Part shown: positions 56,804 to 64,000 of the stretch, piece by piece
Layout: each line of letters opens with the position of its first letter
How positions within the stretch are numbered: position 1 is the stretch's first letter
Source: Actomonas sp051209155
GTDB lineage: Bacteria; Verrucomicrobiota; Verrucomicrobiia; Opitutales; Opitutaceae
Reading direction: 5' to 3' (one strand)
Length of the DNA: 64,000 nt
Assembly (NCBI GenBank): GCA_051209155.1
Contig: JBPJGB010000001.1
Translations under genes and position numbers: made by a program
Notes under the pieces: model-generated
What the model saw: only the letters and a program-made list of their open reading frames with translations
What the model was told of the DNA's origin: nothing
Databases searched by the model: none

Positions 56804-56833
56804 GTGGGGTGGGTCGTTCGCGGTCCACCCCAC
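56804..56833 (+). other. hairpin between urtA and urtB, possible attenuator
   Basis: A 9-bp perfect stem (GTGGGGTGG at 56804-56812, CCACCCCAC at 56825-56833) followed by TTTCG. The U tract is too short for a strong terminator; partial termination would make the binding protein more abundant than the permease. Confidence 0.55.
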
Positions 56834-56842
56834 TTTCGTGAT

Positions 56843-56858
56843 TGGCATGGTTTCAGCA
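56843..56858 (+). promoter_or_regulatory. weak sigma-54-like site before urtB
   Basis: TGGCATGGTTTCAGCA has the RpoN spacing (GG-N10-GC) but a poorer -12 part than the three main sites. Its start point would fall only a few bases before the urtB ATG, so it may be coincidental. Confidence 0.25.
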
Positions 56859-56873
56859 TAGCCCCCGACCCGA

Positions 56874-58661
56874 ATGAAATTCATTCACGCATTGCCCCGG
56901 CTGTTTCTTTTTGCGCTCTGCGCGCTCGCCGCCCGAGCGCAGACCGATGACCTCGCTGCCCGCGAACTGGTGGCCCGCGCGATGCTGGCCAACAATGACC
57001 GCGAAAAACGTGAGGTGATCGCGGAAATGGTCGGTCGCGGCGAACCCATCCTCGCCGAGTTGCTCGAGGCGTGGAAGCTGGACGAACTGTTTATCTACGC
57101 CGGCGCGGACGGCGAACGGGTGGCCGTGCGGGTGGTTGGCGGCCGCGACGCGTTTGAGTCCGCCCAACCGTATTTGATTGTTGGTGACACGCCGCTGCTC
57201 GATGCCGCCGGCCAGGTGGTGGTGCCGAGCAATGACAACCTGGAGCGCGTGCGGCACAACAACCGCCTGCGCCGGGCCATGAAGGAGGTGCTGGATCTGA
57301 TCGACCTCGGCTCCCCCGATCCGGCGGTGCGCATTCAGGCGATTCAGACGATCGGTCTTTCCGGCGATGAGGAGAAAGTGCCCGTGCTGGAACGGTTGCT
57401 AGCGGGCGAACCTGATTCTGGCGTGCAACGCGAGGTGCGACTTGCCTTGGCGTTGCTCCGGTTGCGGAGCGCCGACGCCGCGGTGAAGTTGGAGGCCGTG
57501 CGCAACCTGGAGGAGCTGCACAGTCTTTCGAGCTACGACGCCCTCGAGGGCGTGCTCTCGCAGGCTCAGGCGGAGGGTGACAAGGCCTTGGCCACGGCCG
57601 CCCAGCAGGCCTTGCGGGCCGTCGACCAACACCGCTCGGTGGTCGACTTCGTCGGCACGATTTTTCGCGGACTCAGCCTCGGCAGCATCCTGCTGGTGGT
57701 CGCGCTGGGTCTCGCCATCACCTTTGGCCTCATGGGCGTGATCAACATGGCCCATGGCGAGATGATCGCGGTCGGTGCCTACACCACCTACGTGGTGCAA
57801 AACATCTTCGGCGCGGGCATGGTGATTCCCGCGTTTGGCCTGAGTATCGGCGTGCCGGGCATGAACCTGGAAGGCTGGGCCTACCAACTCTATTTTGTGG
57901 CGGCGCTACCGCTAAGTTTTCTGGCTGCGGCGCTGGTGGGCATCGGGCTCGAGCGCAGCGTGATTCAATTCCTGTATCGACGTCCGCTGGAGAGCCTGCT
58001 CGCCACCTGGGGCGTTTCGCTGGTGCTGCAACAGACCTTCCGGCTCATGTTTGGCGCCAACAATGTGCAGGTCTCCAGTCCCGATTACCTCAGCGGTAAC
58101 TGGACTATCGCCGACATCGTGTTCGGTTGGAACCGTGTCTTCGTGATCGGCTTTGCCGTTCTCATCGTCTTCGGAGTCTGGCTCGCGCTCAACCGCACCT
58201 CCCTCGGCTTGCTGATCCGCGCGGTGATGCAGAACCGCGCCATGGCTTCGCACATGGGCGTGCGCACGACCCGGGTCAACATGCTCACCTTCGGCCTCGG
58301 CAGCGGGCTCGCCGGCTTGGCCGGTGCCTTCCTGAGTCAGATCGGCAACGTGGGCCCGTCACTCGGTCAGTCCTACATCGTCGACTCCTTCATGGTCGTG
58401 GTGGTTGGCGGGGTGGGGAACATCGTCGGCACCGTCATCAGTGCCTTCGGTATCGGTGGCATCGACCAAGTCTTGCAGCAGTATCTGCCCACCTGGGCTC
58501 CGGGCTTGGGTTGGGTGCCGCTGGTTGGGTCTTTCCTTCAAAACCTGGCGCAGGATTCGTCCGTATTCGGCAAGATCCTGGTGCTGGTGCTTATCATTCT
58601 TTTCCTGCAGTGGCGCCCGGCCGGGATCTTCGCCACGCGCGGTCGGCAACTCGAGGACTGA
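56874..58661 (+). CDS. urtB: urea ABC transporter permease UrtB
   Basis: A 595-residue permease. A signal-like first helix is followed by a periplasmic/soluble N-terminal part of about 240 residues with helical HEAT-like repeats (SPDPAVRIQAIQTIGLSGDEEK), a known feature of long UrtB forms, then about eight helices with GLAITFGLMGVINMAHGEMIAVGAY and GLGSGLAGLAGAFLSQIGNVGP as in LivH/UrtB. It forms the channel with UrtC. The stop codon is 3 bp before urtC. Confidence 0.94.
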   Translation: MKFIHALPRLFLFALCALAARAQTDDLAARELVARAMLANNDREKREVIAEMVGRGEPILAELLEAWKLDELFIYAGADGERVAVRVVGGRDAFESAQPYLIVGDTPLLDAAGQVVVPSNDNLERVRHNNRLRRAMKEVLDLIDLGSPDPAVRIQAIQTIGLSGDEEKVPVLERLLAGEPDSGVQREVRLALALLRLRSADAAVKLEAVRNLEELHSLSSYDALEGVLSQAQAEGDKALATAAQQALRAVDQHRSVVDFVGTIFRGLSLGSILLVVALGLAITFGLMGVINMAHGEMIAVGAYTTYVVQNIFGAGMVIPAFGLSIGVPGMNLEGWAYQLYFVAALPLSFLAAALVGIGLERSVIQFLYRRPLESLLATWGVSLVLQQTFRLMFGANNVQVSSPDYLSGNWTIADIVFGWNRVFVIGFAVLIVFGVWLALNRTSLGLLIRAVMQNRAMASHMGVRTTRVNMLTFGLGSGLAGLAGAFLSQIGNVGPSLGQSYIVDSFMVVVVGGVGNIVGTVISAFGIGGIDQVLQQYLPTWAPGLGWVPLVGSFLQNLAQDSSVFGKILVLVLIILFLQWRPAGIFATRGRQLED

Positions 58662-58664
58662 GCC

Positions 58665-59786
58665 ATGATTCCCGCCCCCGACAACTCCCGCCTGAAGGCC
58701 GAACTCATCGTCGCCGGTGTCCTTGTCTTTGTGATGCTGGTGGTCTTCCCGCTGCTCAATGCGCAAGGGGTGATCAGCAACTTCACGATCAACCTTTGGG
58801 GCAAATACCTTTGCTACGCCCTGCTCGCGATTTCGGTCGACCTGCTGTGGGGTTACACGGGCCTGCTGAGCCTGGGGCAGGCGCTCTTCTTTTCCCTCGG
58901 GGGTTACATGCACGGCATGTATCTCATGCGTATGATCGGTGATCTGGGGCAATACCAGCAGCCCATCCCGGACTTTCTCGTTTTTCTCGGTTGGAAGGAG
59001 CTGCCGAGTTTCTGGGAGCCCTTCGACAGCTTCCCCTTCGCCTTCGCCATGGTCCTGTTGGTGCCGGGTATCGTGGCCTACATCTTCGGTTACCTTGCGT
59101 TCCGTTCGCGCATCAAGGGGGTGTATTTTTCCATCCTCACCCAGGCGCTGACCTATGCGGCCTCGATCATGTTTTTCCGCAACAACCTGCTGATGGGCGG
59201 CAACAACGGGTTCACGGATTTTAAGTTCATTCTCGGCTTCGATCTGCTCACCGCCTCGACGCAGCGCGGCCTCTACATCGCGACCGGCGTGGTGCTCGTG
59301 CTGGTCTACGCCGGGTGTCGTTTGTTGAGCCGCACCAAGTTCGGCCTGGTGCAACAGGCGATTCGCGACGGCGAGAATCGGGTGCTCTTCAGCGGCTACG
59401 CCGCGGCGCATTTCAAATTGTTCGTCTTTGTCCTGGCGGCGCTGATCGCGAGTGTGGCCGGCGCGCTCTACGTGCCCCAGGTGGGCATCATCAACCCCAG
59501 TGAGATGATCCCGGAGAAGTCGCTTGAGGCCGTGGTCTGGGTGGCCGTCGGCGGTCGCGGCACCTTGCTCGGCCCCATTCTCGGAGCGGTTTCCATCAAC
59601 ATGCTCAAGAGCTGGGCGACCCGGGCTTATCCCGACTCCTGGCTGCTGCTGCTGGGCGGCCTGTTCATCATCGTGGTGCTCTTTCTGCCCGGCGGTTTGG
59701 TCAGTCTGCCGGAACGTCTCAAGCCCGTCTGGCTCTGGCTGCGCAGCCTGCTGCCGGAGAAAAAACCCGCTGCCGAACAAGGCTGA
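58665..59786 (+). CDS. urtC: urea ABC transporter permease UrtC
   Basis: A 373-residue integral membrane permease of the LivM type with about nine helices. DLLWGYTGLLSLGQALFFSLGGY, FFRNNLLMGGNNGFTDF and AVVWVAVGGRGTLLGPILGAV are typical of UrtC. It pairs with UrtB, and the two genes are almost adjoining, so their translation is probably coupled. Only 26 bp separate it from urtD. Confidence 0.94.
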   Translation: MIPAPDNSRLKAELIVAGVLVFVMLVVFPLLNAQGVISNFTINLWGKYLCYALLAISVDLLWGYTGLLSLGQALFFSLGGYMHGMYLMRMIGDLGQYQQPIPDFLVFLGWKELPSFWEPFDSFPFAFAMVLLVPGIVAYIFGYLAFRSRIKGVYFSILTQALTYAASIMFFRNNLLMGGNNGFTDFKFILGFDLLTASTQRGLYIATGVVLVLVYAGCRLLSRTKFGLVQQAIRDGENRVLFSGYAAAHFKLFVFVLAALIASVAGALYVPQVGIINPSEMIPEKSLEAVVWVAVGGRGTLLGPILGAVSINMLKSWATRAYPDSWLLLLGGLFIIVVLFLPGGLVSLPERLKPVWLWLRSLLPEKKPAAEQG

Positions 59787-59812
59787 TCCGCCGCCCGCGC
59801 TCCTTCGCTGCC

Positions 59813-60568
59813 ATGCCGCATCCGATTCTCAACGTCGAAGACGTCTCCAAAAGCTACGATGGCTTCAAGGCGATCACCGACCTCAATTTTTACCTCTTCA
59901 AAGGTGAACTGCGCACGATCATCGGCCCCAATGGCGCCGGTAAATCGACCTTTTTCGACCTGATCACCGGTCGCGCAAAACCCGACAAGGGTAAGATCGA
60001 ATTTGGCGAAAACGACCTCACCGGCCTTAACGAGTATCAGATCAACCGACTCGGCATCGGCCGCAAGTTTCAGACCCCCAGTGTCTATTCGAACCACACG
60101 GTCTGGGAGAACCTGCTGCTTTCCCTGCAGGGCACGCGCGGCGTCTTTGCTTCCTTGGTCTTCCGCCTGAGCTCCACCCAGTCCGACCGTCTCGACGAGT
60201 TGCTCAAACTTATCCGCCTCGATGCCAAGCGCGACTGGAAGGCGGGCGCGTTGGCTCACGGTGAGAAGCAGTGGCTGGAGATCGGCATGCTGCTCGCCTC
60301 GGACCCGCAGGTGCTGCTCATCGACGAGCCGGCGGCGGGCATGACCGACGAAGAAACCCATCGCACCGGTGAGCTGCTGCTCTCCCTCGCGGGCAAACAC
60401 AGCCTCGTGGTGGTCGAGCATGACATGACTTTTGTGAAGCAAATCGCGCGGGATTCCGATGTCACCGTCCTGCACCAGGGCACCGTGCTCTTTGAGGGCA
60501 AGTTCGACGAAGTGCAGGCCAACCAAAAGGTCCGCGAGGTCTACCTCGGGCGCGGCAAACACGATTGA
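59813..60568 (+). CDS. urtD: urea ABC transporter ATP-binding protein UrtD
   Basis: A 251-residue cytoplasmic ATPase. Walker A is GPNGAGKST (about residues 38-46), the signature is the UrtD variant ALAHGEKQWLEIGM (in place of LSGGQ), Walker B is VLLIDEPAAGM, and the switch region has VVEHDMTFV. It powers urea uptake with UrtE. The stop is 11 bp before urtE. Confidence 0.95.
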   Translation: MPHPILNVEDVSKSYDGFKAITDLNFYLFKGELRTIIGPNGAGKSTFFDLITGRAKPDKGKIEFGENDLTGLNEYQINRLGIGRKFQTPSVYSNHTVWENLLLSLQGTRGVFASLVFRLSSTQSDRLDELLKLIRLDAKRDWKAGALAHGEKQWLEIGMLLASDPQVLLIDEPAAGMTDEETHRTGELLLSLAGKHSLVVVEHDMTFVKQIARDSDVTVLHQGTVLFEGKFDEVQANQKVREVYLGRGKHD

Positions 60569-60579
60569 GGGAGCGACGT

Positions 60580-61389
60580 ATGGAATCCACGAATACGCCT
60601 GTCCTGCAAATCACCGCGCTGGAAACCGACATCGGCGGTTCCCGCATTCTGCGCGGCTTCGAACTGGCGGTGAATGCCGGCGAAGTGGTCGCGCTGATGG
60701 GGCGCAATGGGGTGGGGAAAACCACCACCTTGCGCTCGATCACCGGGGCGCTGCCGGTGCGCGCCGGTTCGATCGAACTGGCGGGTCAACCCATCCACAA
60801 ACTTGCGGCCGACCAACGGGCCCGGCTCGGCATCGGTTACGTGCCGCAGGGGCGGGACATCTTCCCCCATCTCACGGTGGAGGAGAACCTGCGCGTCGGT
60901 CTGGTCGTGCATGGCATCAAGGGCAAACAGGCGGCCCGGGCGCAGGATCGTGTTTTCGAACTCTTTCCGGTGCTCAAGGAGATGCTCAGCCGCAAAGGCG
61001 GCGTCCTGTCCGGCGGCCAGCAGCAACAACTCGCGATCGGCCGCGCGCTGCTTACCGAACCCAAACTCCTCATCCTCGACGAGCCCACGGAGGGAATTCA
61101 GCCCTCCATCATCGACCAGATTGGTGACACGCTGAAGAAGCTGAAGGTCAACCCCGTGCCAGAGGAGGAAGTCACCGCGCCCGGGCGCAAGGAGGCCGCG
61201 GAAATCATGGCGGCGGTGCAGAAGCTCCACGAAGAAAAGGCCCTCGCGATTCTGCTGGTGGAGCAATACGTCGATTTCTGCCGCGAGGTCGCGGATCGCT
61301 TTTACGCTATGGATCGCGGCACCATCACCGCCTCGGGCGCGATTGCCGAGTTGACCGACGAAGTCGTCGCCACCCATCTCCAAGTTTAG
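60580..61389 (+). CDS. urtE: urea ABC transporter ATP-binding protein UrtE with an insertion
   Basis: A 269-residue ATPase of the LivF/UrtE type: Walker A GRNGVGKT (residues 41-48), QGRDIFPHLTVEENL, signature LSGGQQQQLAIGRA (143-156) and Walker B LLILDEPTEGIQPSII (163-178). The usual family length is about 230; here roughly 27 extra residues (about 189-215, charged, with Pro-rich start) sit between Walker B and the switch loop ILLVEQY. ATG 60580, preceded by GAGGGAG, is preferred to an in-frame TTG at 60565. Confidence 0.94.
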   Translation: MESTNTPVLQITALETDIGGSRILRGFELAVNAGEVVALMGRNGVGKTTTLRSITGALPVRAGSIELAGQPIHKLAADQRARLGIGYVPQGRDIFPHLTVEENLRVGLVVHGIKGKQAARAQDRVFELFPVLKEMLSRKGGVLSGGQQQQLAIGRALLTEPKLLILDEPTEGIQPSIIDQIGDTLKKLKVNPVPEEEVTAPGRKEAAEIMAAVQKLHEEKALAILLVEQYVDFCREVADRFYAMDRGTITASGAIAELTDEVVATHLQV

Positions 61390-61401
61390 TTCGTATTCTT
61401 A

Positions 61402-61704
61402 ATGCACCTTACCCCGCGCGAAATTGAAAAGCTCATGGTCGTGACCGCGGCCGACCTCGCCCGGCGCCGCCAGGCGCGGGGGCTCAAGCTCAACTACCCT
61501 GAAGCCGTGGCGATCATCACCTACGAGATCATCGAAGGTGCCCGCGACGGAAAATCCGTCGCCGAGCTCATGAGCTTCGGCACCACCATTCTGAAGGTAG
61601 ACGACGTCATGGAGGGCATCGCCGACATGATCCATGAGGTGCAGGTCGAAGCCACCTTCCCCGACGGCACCAAACTCGTCACCGTGCACAACCCCATCCG
61701 TTGA
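61402..61704 (+). CDS. ureA: urease subunit gamma
   Basis: A 100-residue urease gamma subunit beginning MHLTPREIEKLMVVTAADLARRR and containing PEAVAIITYEIIEGARDGKSV and VQVEATFPDGTKLVTVHNPI, as in the family. It forms the apoenzyme trimer with UreB and UreC, hydrolysing urea to ammonia and carbamate in the cytoplasm. It begins 12 bp after urtE, tying uptake to use. Confidence 0.96.
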   Translation: MHLTPREIEKLMVVTAADLARRRQARGLKLNYPEAVAIITYEIIEGARDGKSVAELMSFGTTILKVDDVMEGIADMIHEVQVEATFPDGTKLVTVHNPIR

Positions 61705-61714
61705 AGGCTGCCCC

Positions 61715-62023
61715 ATGATCCCCGGAGAAATCATCCCCGCCAACGCGCCTGATCTCGAAGCCAACCCCGGCCTGGAGACGATCTCGGTCGAGGTCGTGAA
61801 CACCGGCGATCGCCCCGTGCAGGTTGGTTCGCATTTTCACTTCTACGAAGCCAACGACGAACTCGATTTCGACCGTGCGGCCGCCCGTGGCTTCCGCCTC
61901 AACATCCCCGCCGGCACCGCCGTGCGTTTTGAGGCGGGCGACACCAAACGGGTCGAACTCGTCGCCCTCGCCGGCACCCGCGAAGTCTACGGCCTCAACG
62001 CCAAAATCAACGGACCTTTATAG
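61715..62023 (+). CDS. ureB: urease subunit beta
   Basis: A 102-residue urease beta subunit: MIPGEIIPANAPDLEANPG, then VVNTGDRPVQVGSHFHFYEAN and the closing EVYGLNAKINGPL. ATG 61715 matches the family start; an in-frame frame from 61634 would overlap ureA. It lies 10 bp after ureA. The gap to ureC (118 bp) is filled by a dispersed repeat. Confidence 0.96.
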   Translation: MIPGEIIPANAPDLEANPGLETISVEVVNTGDRPVQVGSHFHFYEANDELDFDRAAARGFRLNIPAGTAVRFEAGDTKRVELVALAGTREVYGLNAKINGPL

Positions 62024-62035
62024 GCGCAGTTTTTC

Positions 62036-62113
62036 AACCACGGATGAACACAGATGAACACAGATCGGAAAGTCACGGAATCAATCCGTGTCCATCCGTG
62101 TTCATCCGTGGTT
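62036..62113. repeat. dispersed palindromic repeat inside the urease operon
   Basis: Arms AACCACGGATGAACAC (62036-62051) and its exact complement (62098-62113) form a 16-bp perfect stem, extended inward by a further 15 or so imperfectly paired bases. Each arm is built from roughly 10-bp units (GATGAACACA). It lies between ureB and ureC with no T tract after it, so it need not stop transcription. Confidence 0.8.
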
Positions 62114-62141
62114 TAAAAACCATTTCTCCAGGATTCCCGCC

Positions 62142-63911
62142 ATGTCCCTAAAATTCACTCGCCGCCAATACGCTGAAATGTTCGGGCCCACCGTGGGCGA
62201 TCAGGTTCGGCTCGCAGATACGGAACTGTTCATCGAGGTCGAACGTGACCTCATCGCCGAAGCGGCGGGTTATGGCAACGAGGTCAAATTTGGCGGCGGC
62301 AAGGTCATTCGCGATGGCATGGGTCAGTCGTCCACGGCCTGCGACGCCGACTCGCTCGATCTGGTCATCACCAATGCGACGATTCTCGATCCGGTGCTCG
62401 GCGTGATCAAAGCCGACATCGGGGTGAAACACGGCGTCATCGTCGGCATCGGCCACGCCGGCAATCCCGGGATTCAAAGCGGCATCGGTTCCGTGTTTGC
62501 CGATCCGAAGACCGGCAAGAAGGATCCGATGATCGTGGGCGCGGGCACTGAGGCGCTGGCCGCCGAGGGCTGCATTGTCACCGCCGGTGGCATCGACTCG
62601 CACATCCACTTCATCTGCCCGCAGCAGATCAACGAAGCCATCAGCTCCGGCCTCACCACCATGTTGGGCGGCGGCACCGGCCCTGCGCACGGCACGCTGG
62701 CGACGACGTGCACGCCGGGAGCCTGGAACATTCACCGCATGCTCGAAGCCGCCGAGGCTTACCCGATCAACCTTGGCTTCCTCGGCAAGGGTAACTGCTC
62801 GACGCCGGAGCCCCTGCGCGAACAGGTCCGGGCCGGCGCCCTCGGTCTCAAGCTCCACGAAGACTGGGGCACGACCCCGGCCGCCATCGACACCTGCCTG
62901 GGGGTGGCGGAGGAGTTCGATGTGCAGGTGGCGATTCACACCGATACCCTCAACGAAGCCGGCTTCGTCGAATCGACCCTCGGCGCCTTCAAGGGACGCG
63001 CCATCCACACTTACCACTCGGAAGGCGCGGGTGGGGGGCATGCTCCGGACATCATCCGTGTCTGCGGTGAACCCAACGTGTTGCCGTCGTCGACCAATCC
63101 GACGCGTCCGTTCACGGTGAACACCATCGATGAGCACCTCGACATGCTCATGGTCTGCCATCACCTCGACTCCAAGATCCCCGAAGACGTCGCTTTCGCC
63201 GAATCGCGCATTCGTCCCGAAACGATCGCGGCGGAGGATCGGCTGCACGACCTCGGTGCGATCTCCATGATGTCGTCCGACTCCCAGGCCATGGGTCGCA
63301 TTGGCGAGGTCATCTGCCGCACTTGGCAAACCGCGCACAAGATGAAGCTGCAGTTCGGCAAACTCACCGGGCCGAAGCACGCCGCCGCCGACAACTTTCG
63401 CGTCCTGCGCTACCTGGCCAAATACACCATCAATCCTGCGATCACCCACGGTATGGGACACATCATCGGCTCGATCGGGATCGGGAAGCTCGCCGACCTT
63501 GCCGTCTTCAAGCCGGCTTTCTTTGGCGTGAAACCGGAGCTCGTGCTCAAGGGCGGCTTCATTGCGTGGGCCAACATGGGCGATCCGAATGCTTCGATCC
63601 CTACGCCGCAACCGACGTTTTATCGACCCATGTGGGGCGCGGCCGGCAAGGCGCTCGGCAGCACCTGCCTGACTTTTGTGAGCCAGGCTTCGATGGACGA
63701 AGCCAACGGCCCCGGTTCGTTGGGCCTTTCACGCCGGATCGAACCGGTGCTCAAATGCCGCGCGATCGGTAAAGCCGACATGGTGCTCAACGACGCCATG
63801 CCGAAGATCGAAGTCGATCCGGAGACCTACACGGTGAAGGCCGACGGGGAGCATCTCACCTGCGAACCCGCGACCGTGCTGCCGCTCGCGCAGCGTTACT
63901 TTTTGTTCTGA
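62142..63911 (+). CDS. ureC: urease subunit alpha
   Basis: A 589-residue catalytic subunit with the full nickel site: His154 and His156 (DSHIHFI), the Lys237 to be carbamylated (LGLKLHEDW, with His239), His265 (AIHTDT), His291 (YHSEGAGGGHAPD), flap Cys338 and His339/340 (MVCHHLD), and Asp379 (SSDSQAMGR). The usual length is about 567; extra residues lie at about 115-129 (containing FADPKTGKKDP), just before the nickel-binding HIH, and a few more near residue 40. ATG 62142 aligns with the family. Accessory genes ureDEFG are not in the window. Confidence 0.97.
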   Translation: MSLKFTRRQYAEMFGPTVGDQVRLADTELFIEVERDLIAEAAGYGNEVKFGGGKVIRDGMGQSSTACDADSLDLVITNATILDPVLGVIKADIGVKHGVIVGIGHAGNPGIQSGIGSVFADPKTGKKDPMIVGAGTEALAAEGCIVTAGGIDSHIHFICPQQINEAISSGLTTMLGGGTGPAHGTLATTCTPGAWNIHRMLEAAEAYPINLGFLGKGNCSTPEPLREQVRAGALGLKLHEDWGTTPAAIDTCLGVAEEFDVQVAIHTDTLNEAGFVESTLGAFKGRAIHTYHSEGAGGGHAPDIIRVCGEPNVLPSSTNPTRPFTVNTIDEHLDMLMVCHHLDSKIPEDVAFAESRIRPETIAAEDRLHDLGAISMMSSDSQAMGRIGEVICRTWQTAHKMKLQFGKLTGPKHAAADNFRVLRYLAKYTINPAITHGMGHIIGSIGIGKLADLAVFKPAFFGVKPELVLKGGFIAWANMGDPNASIPTPQPTFYRPMWGAAGKALGSTCLTFVSQASMDEANGPGSLGLSRRIEPVLKCRAIGKADMVLNDAMPKIEVDPETYTVKADGEHLTCEPATVLPLAQRYFLF

Positions 63912-63930
63912 GCAACGCGTTCTGCGTTGC
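63912..63930 (+). other. hairpin after ureC
   Basis: GCAACGC-N5-GCGTTGC forms a 7-bp perfect stem directly after the ureC stop codon, followed by CCGTTTTCC. A weak terminator or processing site is possible. I see no gene in the remaining 70 bp of the window. Confidence 0.45.
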
Positions 63931-64000
63931 CCGTTTTCCGACGCTTGGCGGCGCCGGCTATTGGCGCTGCGTGCAGTTCTGCGCAGTCCGGAACGTCCTT

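Overview
The window is GC-rich, tightly packed bacterial chromosome with no tRNA, rRNA, CRISPR array, insertion sequence or phage gene that I can recognise. The gene content suggests a Gram-negative bacterium of the Verrucomicrobiota, most likely Opitutaceae. The clues are a BBP2/OmpL-like porin, an ECF sigma factor overlapping a DUF6768 gene, a DUF4038 glycosidase, a secreted subtilase with PQQ-like repeats, and dispersed palindromic repeats of the 'ACCACGGATGAACAC' type. This placement is inference; there is no 16S gene in the window.

Layout: 1-3.8 kb holds three DEAD-box RNA helicases. 3.8-5.2 kb holds a secreted hypothetical protein and an HNH endonuclease. 5.2-9.3 kb is a leftward run of six genes: a very small kinase-like protein, a PP2C phosphatase, a gamma-glutamylcyclotransferase-like protein, a GAF histidine kinase, a two-helix membrane protein and a TfoX-N-like protein. 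9.3-10.7 kb holds type II glutamine synthetase with a candidate sigma-54 promoter and a strong terminator. 10.7-16.2 kb holds an O-antigen ligase/polymerase with TPRs, a FecR-domain protein and a CHASE2 nucleotide cyclase. Three paralogous GT-C-like membrane proteins lie at 16.3-18.4, 23.2-25.3 and 25.4-27.5 kb, interleaved with TraB/GumN, ECF sigma/DUF6768, ilvB and a YmdB-type phosphodiesterase; accA overlaps the last of them. 28.5-34.1 kb holds small proteins, a YceI protein and three glycoside hydrolases (GH27, GH1, DUF4038). 34.1-41.3 kb holds two hybrid histidine kinases flanking a ferrochelatase. 41.3-47.2 kb holds gpmI, an acyltransferase, a CIA30-like secreted protein and aspS. 47.3-49.2 kb is amt-glnK. 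49.5-54.2 kb holds a large secreted subtilase and a TPR protein. 54.3-64 kb is a nitrogen-acquisition operon: porin, urtABCDE, ureABC. The urease accessory genes would lie beyond the window.

The main theme is nitrogen. Glutamine synthetase, the ammonium transporter/PII pair and the porin-urea-transporter-urease operon are spread over about 45 kb. Each has, within about 130 bp upstream of its start codon, a sequence fitting TGGCA-N8-TGCT with the exact GG/GC spacing of a sigma-54 (-24/-12) promoter. This points to a shared nitrogen-starvation regulon: urea enters through the porin and UrtABCDE, urease releases ammonia, Amt recovers ammonia, and GlnII assimilates it. No NtrC-type activator is encoded in the window.

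Second themes are signalling (minimal kinase plus PP2C, three histidine kinases, a cyclase, an ECF factor) and surface polysaccharide/glycan work (O-antigen ligase, three GT-C-like proteins, acyltransferase, glycosidases).
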